Assembly: GCA_032718475.1 (NCBI GenBank)
Contig: JAUCBJ010008363.1
Location: 124,001-188,000, forward strand
Length of the DNA: 64,000 nt
DNA from: Nemertoderma westbladi
Lineage: Eukaryota > Xenacoelomorpha > Nemertodermatida > Nemertodermatidae
Reading direction: 5' to 3'
Part shown: positions 33,692-44,718 of the stretch, one piece after another
Numbering within the stretch: the stretch's first letter is position 1
How the letters are laid out: every line of letters starts with the position of its first letter
The notes under the pieces: model-generated
The model's input: the letters and a program-made list of their open reading frames with translations, nothing else
What the model was told of the DNA's origin: nothing
Databases searched by the model: none
Translations under genes and position numbers: made by a program

Positions 33692-34792
33692 GAAAACCCT
33701 CGTTCATCGAGTCATCCACAGCAACAACCTTTTGGTCTTCAGTAGTCAATACAACCTGGTTTACTGCAAGTAGTTGTAAGTCAGAGGTCCGTGTGGTCGT
33801 GTCCAGATCAGTTACGTCAGTATCGGTGGCGTCTACGTTAGCGACGCAAGTCTGTCGTAGTGCAGTCTGTACAATTGGACCACAGGAGTGTGAAGGAGAA
33901 TTATCTATCGTGTTAGTCAATAAACTACACGTACTCAAAACGTCGTCCTCCTGGTCACTTACCTCTAGTGAACGTATTGGAGCTCTAGTATACCAACCTA
34001 TGGGAGTTCTACATGCGTAGGGGTTGCCCGCTGTAATAACAGATGGGCGTGTCTCCCATACCTGATGTAAGTTAAACTGGTCTGTCCCAATTAACATCGC
34101 GATTGAGCGATAATTAACAGGACATTCCGGTATTCCAAGGTGTCGGAAATACTTACGATCTTCCGGTGATTGCTCTGGCACAGGGCCGAGCTAGTTACTA
34201 AAGTCCTTCGAAGCTGCAAAGGTCAAATTTCTTTCCGGAAGTAATGAGCGCTCCTCCTTGCTGTGTTCCGCTTTGGAAAGAAGAGTGTCTAAGGTTAGTT
34301 TTACTCTTGTCACAGGAATCGCTCGCTTACCATGCATGCTGCTTACAGTATACTGATCAGTCTTATCTTGACTCATGTCCGTAACCACGTTGGCTACTTG
34401 TTTGTCGACATAGCTATGCGATGACGCAGAGTCTAAGATAGCGTATATACGCTTGCTCCCTCGGGTTCCGGTAATCTTTATAGGAATCACGCTAAACCCT
34501 TTCAATTGGTTCTGTGTGAGGAGCGTTACCGATGGCTGTTCCTCACCCGCATGCACGTAGAAAGTGTCGTCTTCCTCCTCGTCCTCGTCCTCGTCCAATG
34601 ATCCTGACAGATCCATACAGTCCGTAAAAAACGTACGGATCTCGCGCGGCGCACACTCCTTATAAAGCACGTCGCATCTAGCCGCTTTATCTGGATGTTC
34701 TTGTCGAAAGCATCTGGTCGGAGTATGACTGGTTGTGTGGAGCAGCGCGTCAATCGGTACGCCGCATCTACGAAGAAAATTGGTGAGCGTCT

Positions 34793-35433
34793 CTAACCTC
34801 CCTCCAGGCAGTATAGTTCTTCTTCCTCTTCCGGTTGTAATAACGCGTCCGAAACTGACTCACCTAGCAGTTGGTCGAATTGCTCCTGTTGAGCCAATCT
34901 TATTACCGACTTAAACTGGATAAGGCTTTCTCTCACACTTACCAACTTATCTATTATCTTTACCTGAGTAAAGTTGTCGCCACGCAACTCTGCAAGTTTG
35001 TATAAACCTTTCAGTTTATCTACGGAGGCATGTACCCTACTTTATATCCTTACCTATAAGGTGTAGAACTCGTATCTCGACATCGGGGCGGTTAACTCGC
35101 GTAAAACGCAAAAAACCTTCTCCAAAGTTTTGAGTAATCTGGGCCATGTGTCCTCCTATACTTCTAATGACGTTCTCCTGGCTTCCAGTTGAACTTACCA
35201 TGTCCGGCTCCCGTGATCTGGTCTGTAAGGACGGTAAGGAAATCTTTGATTCTGCCGTCGCCACGCGTTGCGGCTTCCGGTATTTCCGTTCGGGGTACCG
35301 GCGACGCACGCGGTGTGACATCGGTGGAATCTCGGGTTCTCCTTCTCGGTTCGTCTACTGTCGATCTGTCCGGGTTGCACGAGTCATAGTCGGTAGGTGG
35401 GTATCGAGTCGAATGTGGTGTATCACCCATCAT
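34793..35433 (-). pseudogene. Gag remnant of the BEL/Pao element
   Basis: Gag would form the particle. Short open stretches in three frames (35164-35433, 35037-35321, 34793-34987) lie where Gag is expected, upstream of the protease. The first is Pro/Arg/Thr-rich. The last contains DNFTQVKIIDKLVSVRESLI, similar in pattern to the Gag region before the zinc knuckles, and ends in an acidic run with a TAG that overlaps the protease frame by a shift. The conserved central Gag core (a proline-rich start followed by tryptophans) was not found, so part of gag is probably deleted or unreadable. Confidence 0.5.
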
Positions 35434-36376
35434 GTCTTATTATATACGTCAAGTACGGGTAATAAAATGTCAAAGTATCAGAATGCAGGAATGTCGAAAT
35501 GTCAAACTTACCTTGGTATATATATAGCATATATATACCCTAACCGGTAAAATAAAATCAACAAAGTCAGAATGTCGAAATGCGAAATGTCAAACTTACC
35601 TTGATATATATATATATCATATATATACCCTAACCGGTACAAATAAAACTAACAAAGTATATAATAAAATATGTAATAATCTAGCCTACCGGCTAAATTT
35701 GTACGAATACGTAAGATAATGGTATACATTACCAAAATGTAGATCAACAAGTACAAATAATAGGCAAAACAGCAACGTCTAACGGGAAAATAAGTACCAA
35801 CAACACTACTAATTAGACAGTGAAACCCACAAATTTTGAGTACTACTGTGCTTTTAAGTTTGAACGACACGAGTCGTAAAACTTACGCTCCTTTGATCTT
35901 TCAGTCGTGCAAATTCCCAAATACAAACCGGACGTGGTTCTTTCCGTTTTTCAGCGGCGCGGACGAATTTTGTGTCTCACAAACTTTGCGAAAAACGGTC
36001 TAATCCTCGAAGCGGTCCAGAAATGAGTCCTTGAGTCCTGAAAAGTCGAAGGTGAGAGTTTTACTTCTACTCTACAAAAAATCTTCCTAGGTACCGATAC
36101 AACTTTGTCTTTAAACCCTATGTACCTTTTCAAGTACCGAAATGTAACACGGCGTAAAACAAATTGCTACAAACTAAATATTAGCCAGACAAATATTAAA
36201 TACAAAACTACTAGCTACCCTAAAAGCCTACTGAAGCAGTGGACGTTCTACAAATTACTAATTTTAAATTTTAAATATCTCCTACTTTTACAATAGCTAA
36301 ACTATATAATTATATATATCTCACCTTAAAATGCGCACGCACTTTCGGTCAAGATATTTAATAAAATATACCTCAC
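35434..36376 (-). other. BEL/Pao 5' leader region
   Basis: About 940 bp between the 5' LTR and the gag remnant, with no coding frame that I trust. 35501-35667 is a tandem duplication with an 88-bp period, each copy holding TATATA palindromes followed by CCCTAACCGGTA. After the LTR end the coding strand reads GTGAGGTATATTTTATT, in which I cannot identify a tRNA complement. Confidence 0.6.
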
Positions 36377-36410
36377 TGTTGTGTCCTCTACGGTAGGGAC
36401 TATCCTACGG

Positions 36411-38486
36411 CACCCTGGGGCTGAATACAGATTTAGTCGAAAAAATTAGCCCAAGAATTTGGGTTATATTTTGTGACTCTTTGACCCAAAACGATCCGAT
36501 TTCGCGAAAAATTAAAAAAAATTATTGAAGAAAATTTTATTTATAAGTAATTTAATATTTATTTAATACTTATAAATATTAGTCACCAATAAATTAATTA
36601 GCCCATGGATATATCATGGAAATTTGGAGTCTATGTGTTAAAGTAATGCAAAAAAACAAAAATGTAAAAAAATTTATCGATATATATTTTAGTTATTAAT
36701 AATTTATTAATTATTTAATACTGAAAAGTATTAATTTCTGAAAATGAATTAGCCCATGGATAAAACAAAATAAAATTGAGTCTATGTGTTAAAGTAATTC
36801 AAAAAATCGAAGAAGTTTAAAAAAACATCGATATATATTTTTGTTATTGATATTTAATAATTATAAATAATTTTCAAATTGATTATTAGTAGTGTTATTT
36901 AGGTGTGTCTGCGATGTGTGGGTGGTTGGTTGCATTATAAGAAATTGAAACGAAATAATTAAACTTAAATCTGGCAATAGTAACTTTCATACATTCTCAA
37001 ATTATAAATGGTATGATGATATGCTAAATGCCAACCAAGTATGTTGTGTAGAACAAATACTCCCCCCCCCCCCCCCCCCCCAGCCAGACAATCACTACCT
37101 GCTTTATTATTTATCAAACACAATTACAGATATTAAAACCCACCCACTCTAGATGCCCAGCAACAGCAGAGTAAACATACAATAGCTGCCTCTACTCCTG
37201 TCTACCTATCAGTATTAATTTACAATGTATCTGGCAGGCAGGAGTCCATTGGCATTTTGGTCATAAATCATTATTGTTTTGAGTTTAAATTTAATTAATT
37301 ATTTCTTTATTTTGTATGTCTCCACGTCTCCATTAGAGATTAAATAACAGGTGTGGGTGTGCGTGCATGGTTTGTACAAAATTATAAATATACAGTAGTG
37401 ATGTTTAATACTTGTAAAAATTATTCCAATTAATGTAATGTTTCCTTTAATATTTAATATATATATTCCTTTAATATCGATATATTCAGACTTTCAGACA
37501 AGTTCCTGGTCAAAATACAAGGTACCCTTGATACACCCAAAGTACTCTGAACATCTGTTACGAGCCGTTCAAGAATATAACTCTAAACATTTGTAAATAA
37601 ACTAAAGTATTATTAATAATGTACAATAAATATTTTAGATTTTTTTATTTTATTGATGAAATTATAATTTAAATAATTAAATTTATAAGTAATACAAATA
37701 TTTTGCAATTAAATTGTAACACAGTTATATAACTTAATACCAGTTCATGTAGTAAATAATTATACAGTACCTATAACCGGAAGTTAAAAGTAGAGTTTAA
37801 AACGGGCGAGTTTAAAGTGAGATAAAAATAACCTTAAAGTAGCGGGGGTCGTCTAAAAAAATAATAAATATTATATTGTTAAATAAATATAAATCAATTT
37901 TATAATATATGGATATTTTTAATAAACTTCAGTTTTCTGCATTAGTATAATGATATTCCATGTACACATATTTTAATAATTATTGAAAATAATGATTATT
38001 AAAATACTAATTGATATTTATAATTATTTATAATAAGTAAATATCAATACCTAAAATATATTATATCGTTATTTTTTTTAAATTTTTGGATTTTTCGCAT
38101 TACTTTAACATATAGACACCATTTTTTCTTTCCATATCCATTGGCTAATTCATTTTTGAAAACTAATATTTGTTAATATTAAATAATTATTAAATTACTA
38201 ATAACTAAAATATATATCGATAAATTTTTTTACATTTTTGTTTTTTTGCATTACTTTAACACATAGACTCCAAATTTCCATGATATATCCATGGGCTAAT
38301 TAATTTATTGGTGACTAATATTTATAAGTATTAAATAAATATTAAATTACTTATAAATAAAATTTTCTTCGATAATTTTTTTTAATTTTTCGCGAAATCG
38401 GATCGTTTTGGGTCAAAGAGTCACAAACTATAACCCAAATTCTTGGGCTAATTTTTTCGACTAAATCTGTATTCAGCCCCACGGTG
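36411..38486. mobile_element. Non-autonomous element with ~0.5-kb terminal inverted repeats
   Basis: A 2076-bp insertion in the LTR with ends CACCCTGGGGCTGAATACAG and the inverse of CACCGTGGGGCTGAATACAG. It is flanked by a 4-bp duplication ACGG (36407-36410 and 38487-38490). The inverted repeats run about 480 bp and each contains diverged subrepeats with GCCCATGGAT, GTCTATGTGTTAAAGTAA and ATCGATATATATTTT. The centre is AT-rich, with a C run at 37062-37081, and no transposase. CAC ends with a 3-4-bp duplication are compatible with the CACTA/Chapaev group; that is inference only. Confidence 0.8.
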
Positions 38487-38602
38487 ACGGCCTACAAATC
38501 TACTAATACGAAGCTATAGAATATCTCTAACCGTAAAGTCCAGTAGTATACCGCTTACCAGATCCTAGTAACAATGTATCTTACTGTGAGACTCTAGTAA
38601 TG

Positions 38603-40270
38603 GTAGAGAGTAATGACAGACAGCTCCAACACCGCCTCCAGAACATATCACCGAAACATACGAGTTATCAACAACAGCTATATCACTTGTTCTTGACAAA
38701 CTAGACATCAACAAATCCCGCGGGCCTGATAATATGCCACCATGTGTCTTAAAGAACCTATCTAAAGAAATCTCCGTATCACTGTTTCAGGTATTTTCCG
38801 CATGCAGGGAACTTGACACTTTTCCAGCGCGATGGAAGCTGGCCATGGTGTCCCCCGTATACAAAAAGAAAAAGAAATCTTCAGTCGAGAATTACAGACA
38901 AGTAGCACTTCTTTGCTGCGTTTCCAAAGTCTTTGAAAAACTCATATACATTGCACTCTACAAACACATCAAACCACTTCTTTGCAACCAACAATATGGC
39001 TTCCGACATAGACGCTCAACAACAATCCAGTTAATCCAATTTCTGGATCGCATCTACCAGGGGATTGAAGATGGCTACGAAGTAGTTGAGGCCATCTACC
39101 TCGAGTTCTCCAAGGCCTTCGATAGGGTCAACCACAACATTTTACTACAGAAACTCTGGGATACTGGTGTGCGTGGTCACCTACACGCAATTATAAAGAG
39201 CTACCTAACAAACCGCAGACAGTTTACTCGTGTCGATGGCCACTACTCAGACGAGCTCAGTGTTGACAGCAGTGTACCCCAGGGTTCACTACTTGCAGTC
39301 CTGCTCTTTCTTGTTTACGACAATGACCTACCAATCTGTATCGAGTCCGCTGAAGGTTATCTCTTTGCTGACGACACCAAACTCTTGAACACTATTGCCG
39401 ATCCAATTCCACTCCAGCTTGATCTAGACCGGCTTTCAGTCTGGGCCGAAAACAATTCCATGGCATTCAGCAATGAAAGAAATCAGCATTCAGAAATGCA
39501 GGCAACTGATTTTTCGAGGCTCACCCCCACCCCGTACCTTATCCGGATTCACAATAACTGGGGCGGTCGAGGAGAAGGACCTCGGCTTAACCATAAACAA
39601 AAGTCTCTCATGGTCGCACCATATCAGCGAACGTATTAGAAAGGCTACCGGAATGCTCCATACATTGAAGCGCTGTTCGTCATCACAGTTATCAACTTCT
39701 GCAAAGCTAGACGCTTACAAAACTCTAATCGTCCCAATCGCAACCTACGCATCACAATGCTGGTACGCCAACCCCAAGGACACTCTCACAATAGAGCAGT
39801 TACAACATCGTTCAACAAGATGGATCCTCAATTCCTCTCAAATATACAAAGAACGTCTTTCCGCACTCAAACTACTGCCGCTATCACTATATCTACAACT
39901 GCACGACCTCCTTCTATTATCAGCTATTTTCAACAAGAAGTACGAATTCAACTGGCAGCCTTACATTAAACTATCTTCCAACAGTACAACCCGCACCTCG
40001 ACCCGCCTCCCGCAGCTGTTCATTCTACCCTTACTTCGCCACTCTTCATCAACCCATAATTTCTGGTACCGCTCGCAACGACTAGCCAACCACCTGCCTG
40101 CAACAATAAACTTTCTCAACCCTGTCGGAATCAAACAACGTCTGTCACTACTATTCTGGAACTTTTTCACGACCAAATACAATGAACACTCACCCTGCAC
40201 CTGGATACCCGCCTGCTCTTGCTCCAACTGCCTTCCTGTAAAGCCCGATCTCCAACGTTTCTACCATTAA
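38603..40270 (+). pseudogene. LINE reverse transcriptase fragment, frameshifted
   Basis: The frame is already open upstream of the ATG at 38734, with LDKLDINKSRGPDN, so that ATG is not a true start. Counting from it, ENYRQVALL (about 52-60), NQQYGFRHRRST (about 85-96) and LFADDTKLL (210-218) are RT motifs. Motif A reads YLEFSKAFDRV, with Glu 124 where LINE RTs have the catalytic Asp. VPQGSLLAVLLF also departs from the usual GPLLF. Near 39473 the reading shifts by one base into a second frame (39473-40270), which carries the post-RT region from DLGLTINKSLSWSHHI to a Cys-containing terminus. Both changes indicate a dead copy. Confidence 0.85.
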
Positions 40271-40374
40271 ACTCTACTAACAAACTCTACTGTAGGACTA
40301 CGTATTTTGTTTACGGGTTCACACCCATCAAGTGCACACAGCTCTTGTAAATCCTATTATTATTATTATTATTA
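38603..40374 (+). mobile_element. 5'-truncated CR1/Jockey-group LINE
   Basis: A 1.77-kb insertion in the BEL/Pao LTR, flanked by TAATG (38598-38602 and 40375-40379) and ending in an ATT/TTA microsatellite tail (about 40355-40374). The endonuclease is absent and only RT and C-terminal sequence remain, as expected from incomplete reverse transcription. LTR sequence resumes with AAACGGGCTCG, identical to the intact LTR. Confidence 0.87.
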
Positions 40375-42095
40375 TAATGAAACGGGCTCGTACAGTATCT
40401 GACAACAAATCCCAGTCCAGGATATCTAAACAAACAGATACAATACACAAACAACTACTGGCGAGGAGCAGAGCCTGGTGTCTATTCTATGTACGTGAGC
40501 GGGTCTAATGCCTACGAACTAGACAAAGGAATACCTGTCCTCTAACCGGTATGGCAGATGTACAGTTACAGTAACAGACCAAACTCACGGGAAAACAATC
40601 CCCGCGCAGCGAATCCTAACTATCGCTGACAGTCCTAAATACCGTAACTTGCCGCAGTGTGATTTATATGGTTTATATACGAGCTAGGTGGTATACAGCC
40701 CTAGCGTAACAATACTGATTCAGTCCTAAATCACTCTAAAGAGGGTCGTGCCTAATGTAACAATACTGCTGAGCAGAAAACAACAGTTTAATAACAAAAA
40801 TGAAATACTCACTTTTTGCCGTAACTAAATATCAGATCCTAATTCTACAAATACGAATAGTAAATTACAGATAAATTCTGCCTAAAAGTAATCTAAAGTG
40901 CGCTATAACTAGTAGAACTCTAAGTATAAATATGTTTTAGGGCGTGTGTGTGTGGGTGTGTTACAATAAAACAATTTTTGTGTATACCATTTTACTAGGT
41001 TTTAGTAATTCTCTGACCAAAACAATACCGTGCGCTAACTACTAAAATAAGCTAGTCGCGTTTTGTAGAACTTTATACTTACAAATGACGTCAAAGCTCT
41101 CTCCTTCCTATCCTTACTCACTGGGCAACCACGGTGTTAGTAACTACACCCGTGATCGGCACTAATACCAGTTTCTGGTTGTAAGATAAGAAATAGGGGT
41201 TTATCGCTACCGTACGTTAGCTGATCTGGTATACAAATTTGATTCTAGAACTTTGTTGCTGCGGTAGTTAGCAGCAAATACATATCAGTACGTGGCAAGG
41301 CGCGGTAGGATATTAATAAAACCTCCCTAGGCCAAGCGGTGTGCCGGTAGCAGAAATACTCATTGCCTGATCAAATAACTAACTTCAGGCAGGGGGGGGG
41401 GGGGGGGGTGTACTAATGTATACTCTACAAAGCGAACTGGTACGAAACGGTCAGTTTGCGAATTACTAAATTATGGAACATATGCTGTCTGTACCTAATA
41501 TGTACTCGCGTACTGATGGACGGCAATAGCTCGTTTCTACCTGTGAGGTATACAGGTAAATCAGGCGTCAGTCAGGACTGACAATGGGGGTTTCTGCCTA
41601 AAATATAATTATTTGATCCTCCCGATTTGAAGTCGGGCGCTGCATGGCAAGTGGAGTATTTCGTAGGGCGAAGGGGGTGCGCGGTCTAATCTAATGTGGG
41701 TGCTAGCGTGTTGTGGACATCTTCTCCCTGCGTTGCTGATGGCCTAACGGTCTAGGCTGCCATCTTCCCGATGTTTGGTTGTCCCAAAGTTGGACCAAAG
41801 AAAAACATGTTCAGGAGTTTGCAGTGTATTTACAGTTTAGTAAAGATTTATCAAACAGAATTACAAATAGTTTCAACAAGAAACGAATAACTAAGCAAGA
41901 AGTAAGTTGTGCAAGAGTGTTAATACAAGTTGTGATAAGTGATAACCGAAGGCAAACCAGCCCTTTATATACTAAATCTGGGACATAGAATCCACTAGAA
42001 TCTTCAAGAGTATTTCATGGCCTCACATTGGAGCAATAAGATGTTCTATGCCCTATGATTGGCCCAACTCATCGTTCGATACGTTGTACACATTT

Positions 42096-42177
42096 CCTGA
42101 CCGGGATTCGAACTCGTAACCTATCTGTAATGTAACCAACGCCTTAACAATCTGACCACTACGCCACAAGAGTAACT
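42096..42177 (-). other. tRNA-like sequence in the 5' LTR
   Basis: Counterpart of 26814-26896. A box at 42156-42166 and B box at 42103-42113, both unchanged, while the intervening bases differ at a few positions. On the coding strand it lies about 150-225 bp into the LTR, in what would be U3. Confidence 0.55.
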
Positions 42178-42320
42178 AGGGGTTTTACGTGTACAAATAT
42201 GAATAGGCATATTACATTACTGTAAATTAATCGTTGGATTTTCGAAAGTTTTTACGTTAAAGTTAAACTACAAATGCTATATATATCTATATATATATCT
42301 TATAGTGAAATAATTCATCC

Positions 42321-44677
42321 CCCCTGGAGATGGATGAATTTTGATTGCGTCGCAACACCCCCTTTTTGAGGCTCTCAGAGTGAAGATATAAGTAGCCTAT
42401 CTCCCTGTTAATATTGTTGTGTTCTAGAATATGTATTATAGTTTCATCGTATTGCCAAAGCGGCTGGAGCCGAACTTAATATGTGATACAATAATTCACC
42501 TCAAACTTCTCAGCTATTTCATGAATATAATGAGTATTAAAGCCATGTCAAAATCCTTGGTGTTTTTCACCAATAATTTATTAGAATCTCCTCTGATTTT
42601 TTTTAAAAAACGACATCGATTTTCATATTCATGACTTCTAACCCACTCCAAGAGATAGACAATCTTAAATGAAAGTCAAAAGAGCAGGTAACACTTACAT
42701 TTATAGAAGTAATCAGCTGTTCTTTGCTTCGTCTTTCCCCTGGAGATGGATGAATTTTGATTGCGTCGGAACACCCCCTTTTTAAGGCTCTCAGAGTGAA
42801 GATATAAGTAGCCTACCTCCCTGTTAATATTGTTGTGTTCTAGAATATTTATTATAGTTTCATCGTATTGCCAAAGCGGCTGGACCCGAAGTTAATATGT
42901 GATACAATAATTCACCTCAAATTTCTCAGCTATTTCATGAATATAATGAGTATTAAAGCCATGTCAAAATCCTTGGTGTTTTTCAGCATTAATTTATTAA
43001 AATCTCCTCTAATTTTTTACAAAAAACGACATCGATTTTCATATTCATGACTTCTAACTCACTCCAAGAGATAGACAATCTTAAATGAAAGTCAAAAGAG
43101 CAGGTAACACTTAAATTTATAGAAGTAATCAGCTGTTCTTTGCTTCGTCTTTCCCCTGGAGATGGATGAATTTTGATTGTGTCAGAACACCCCCTTTTTG
43201 AGGCTCTCAGAGTGAAGAGATAAGTAGCCTATCTCCCTGTTAATATTGTTGTGTTCTAGAATATTTATTAGAGTTTCATCGTATTGCCATAGCGGCTGGA
43301 GCCGAATTTAATATGTGATACAATAATTCACCTCAAATTTCTCAGCTATTTCATGAATATAATGAGTATTAAAGCCATGTCAAAATCCTTGGTGTTTTTC
43401 AGCATTAATTTATTAAAATCTTCTCTGATTTTTTACAAAAAACGACATCGATTTTCATATTCATGACTTCTAACCCACTCCAAGAGATAGACAATCTTAA
43501 ATGAAAGTCAAAAGAGCAGGTAACACTTACATTTATAGAAGTAATCAGCTGTTCTTTGCTTCGTCTTTCCCCTGGAGATGGATGAATTTTGATTGTGTCA
43601 GAACACCCCCTTTTTGAGGCTCTCAGAGTGAAGAGATAAGTAGCCTATCTCCCTGTTAATATTGTTGTGTTCTAGAATATTTATTATAGTTTCATCGTAT
43701 TGCCAAAGCGGCTGGAGCCGAAGTTAATATGTGATACAATAATTCACCTCAAATTTCTCAGCTATTTCATGAATATAATGAGTATTAAAGCCATGTCAAA
43801 ATCATTGGTGTTTTTCAGCATTAATTTATAAAAATCTCCTCTGATTTTTTACAAAAAACGACATCGATTTTCATATTTATAACTTCTAACCCACTCCACG
43901 AGATAGATAATCTTAAACGAAAGTCATAAGAACAGGTAACACTTACATTTATAGAAGTAATCAGCTGTTATTTGCTTCGTCTTTCTCCAGGAGATGGATT
44001 AATTTTGATTGCGTCGGAACACCCCCTATCTGTGGCTCTCAGAGTGAAGATATAAGTAGCCTATCTCTCTGTTAATATTGTTGTGTTCTAGAATATTTAT
44101 TATAGTTTCATCGTATTAAATATCTCAAATAGTTCATGAATATAATGAGTATAAAATCCTTGGTGTTTTTCAGCAATAATTTATTAAAATCTCCTCTGAT
44201 TTTTTACAAAAAACGACATCAATTTTCATATTCATGACTTCTAATCCACTCCAAGAGATAGACAATCTTAAATGAAAGTCAAAAGAGCAGGTAACACTTA
44301 CATTTATAGAAGTAATCAGCTGTTCTTTGCTTCGTCTTTCCCCTGGAGATGGATGAATTTTGATTGCGTCGGAACACCCCCTTTTTGAGGCTCTCAGAGT
44401 GAAGATATAAGTAGCCTATCTCCCTGTTAATATTGTTGTGTTTTAGAATATGTATTATAGTTTCATCGTATTGCCAAAGCGGCTGGAGCCGAAGTTAATA
44501 TGTGATACAATAATTCACCTCAAATTTCTCAGCTATTTCATGAATATAATGAGTATTAAAGCCATGTCAAAATCCTTGGTGTTTTTCAGCATTAATGTAT
44601 TAAAATCTCCTAATTTTTTACAAAAAACGACATCGATTTTCATATTTATGACTTCTAACCCACTCCAAGAGATAGAC
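42321..44677 (+). repeat. Satellite block 6 (plus orientation)
   Basis: Between five and six monomers, resuming in CCCCTGGAGATGG directly after the BEL/Pao element. One shortened monomer (about 44110) lacks the GCCAAAGCGGCTGG region. The block is interrupted at 44678 by the RTE-like LINE in AAGAGATAGAC. Confidence 0.94.
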
Positions 44678-44718
44678 TACTACTACTAGGATCGGCATGC
44701 TGCATTGCAGCTGCATTT

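Larger units (their letters stand above)
33438..34805 (-). pseudogene. BEL/Pao aspartic protease region and linker to RT
   Basis: The protease would cleave the Gag-Pol polyprotein. The frame opens near 34805 with a Cys/His cluster CFRQEHPDKAARC, a degenerate zinc knuckle, followed by an acidic run. AILDSASSHSYVDK holds the catalytic Asp of a retroviral-type protease, in the DSxS form used by the BEL/Pao A17 family. An in-frame TAG (34191-34193) interrupts it. Beyond, HLGIPECPVNYRSIAMLIGTD continues the family pattern. Residues about 90-240 of the lower part (33438-34181) are low complexity and include RLASLP three times. A TGA (33435-33437) closes it. Confidence 0.8.
24798..42320 (-). mobile_element. 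BEL/Pao LTR retrotransposon, degenerate, with two nested insertions
   Basis: Two long terminal repeats (24798-27028 and 36377-42320) bracket a minus-strand gag-pol region, with a 5-bp duplication CCCCT at 24793-24797 and 42321-42325. Read on the coding strand the LTRs begin TGATGAATT and end ACAACA. The pol order is protease, RT, RNase H, integrase, as in BEL/Pao and Ty3 types. The DxAS protease, YVDD RT and WRGGVWERLIG integrase motifs favour BEL/Pao. Several stops and frameshifts make this copy inactive. The right LTR, which is the 5' LTR, was later split by a long-TIR MITE and then, or separately, by a LINE. No convincing primer-binding site or polypurine tract was recognised. Confidence 0.9.
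36377..42320 (-). repeat. 5' LTR of BEL/Pao element, split by two insertions
   Basis: Pieces at 36377-36410, 38487-38602 and 40375-42320 join to the same order as the intact LTR, about 2.1 kb in total. The first break duplicates ACGG and the second TAATG. The final base before the CCCCT duplication is C where the other LTR has A. Confidence 0.9.
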
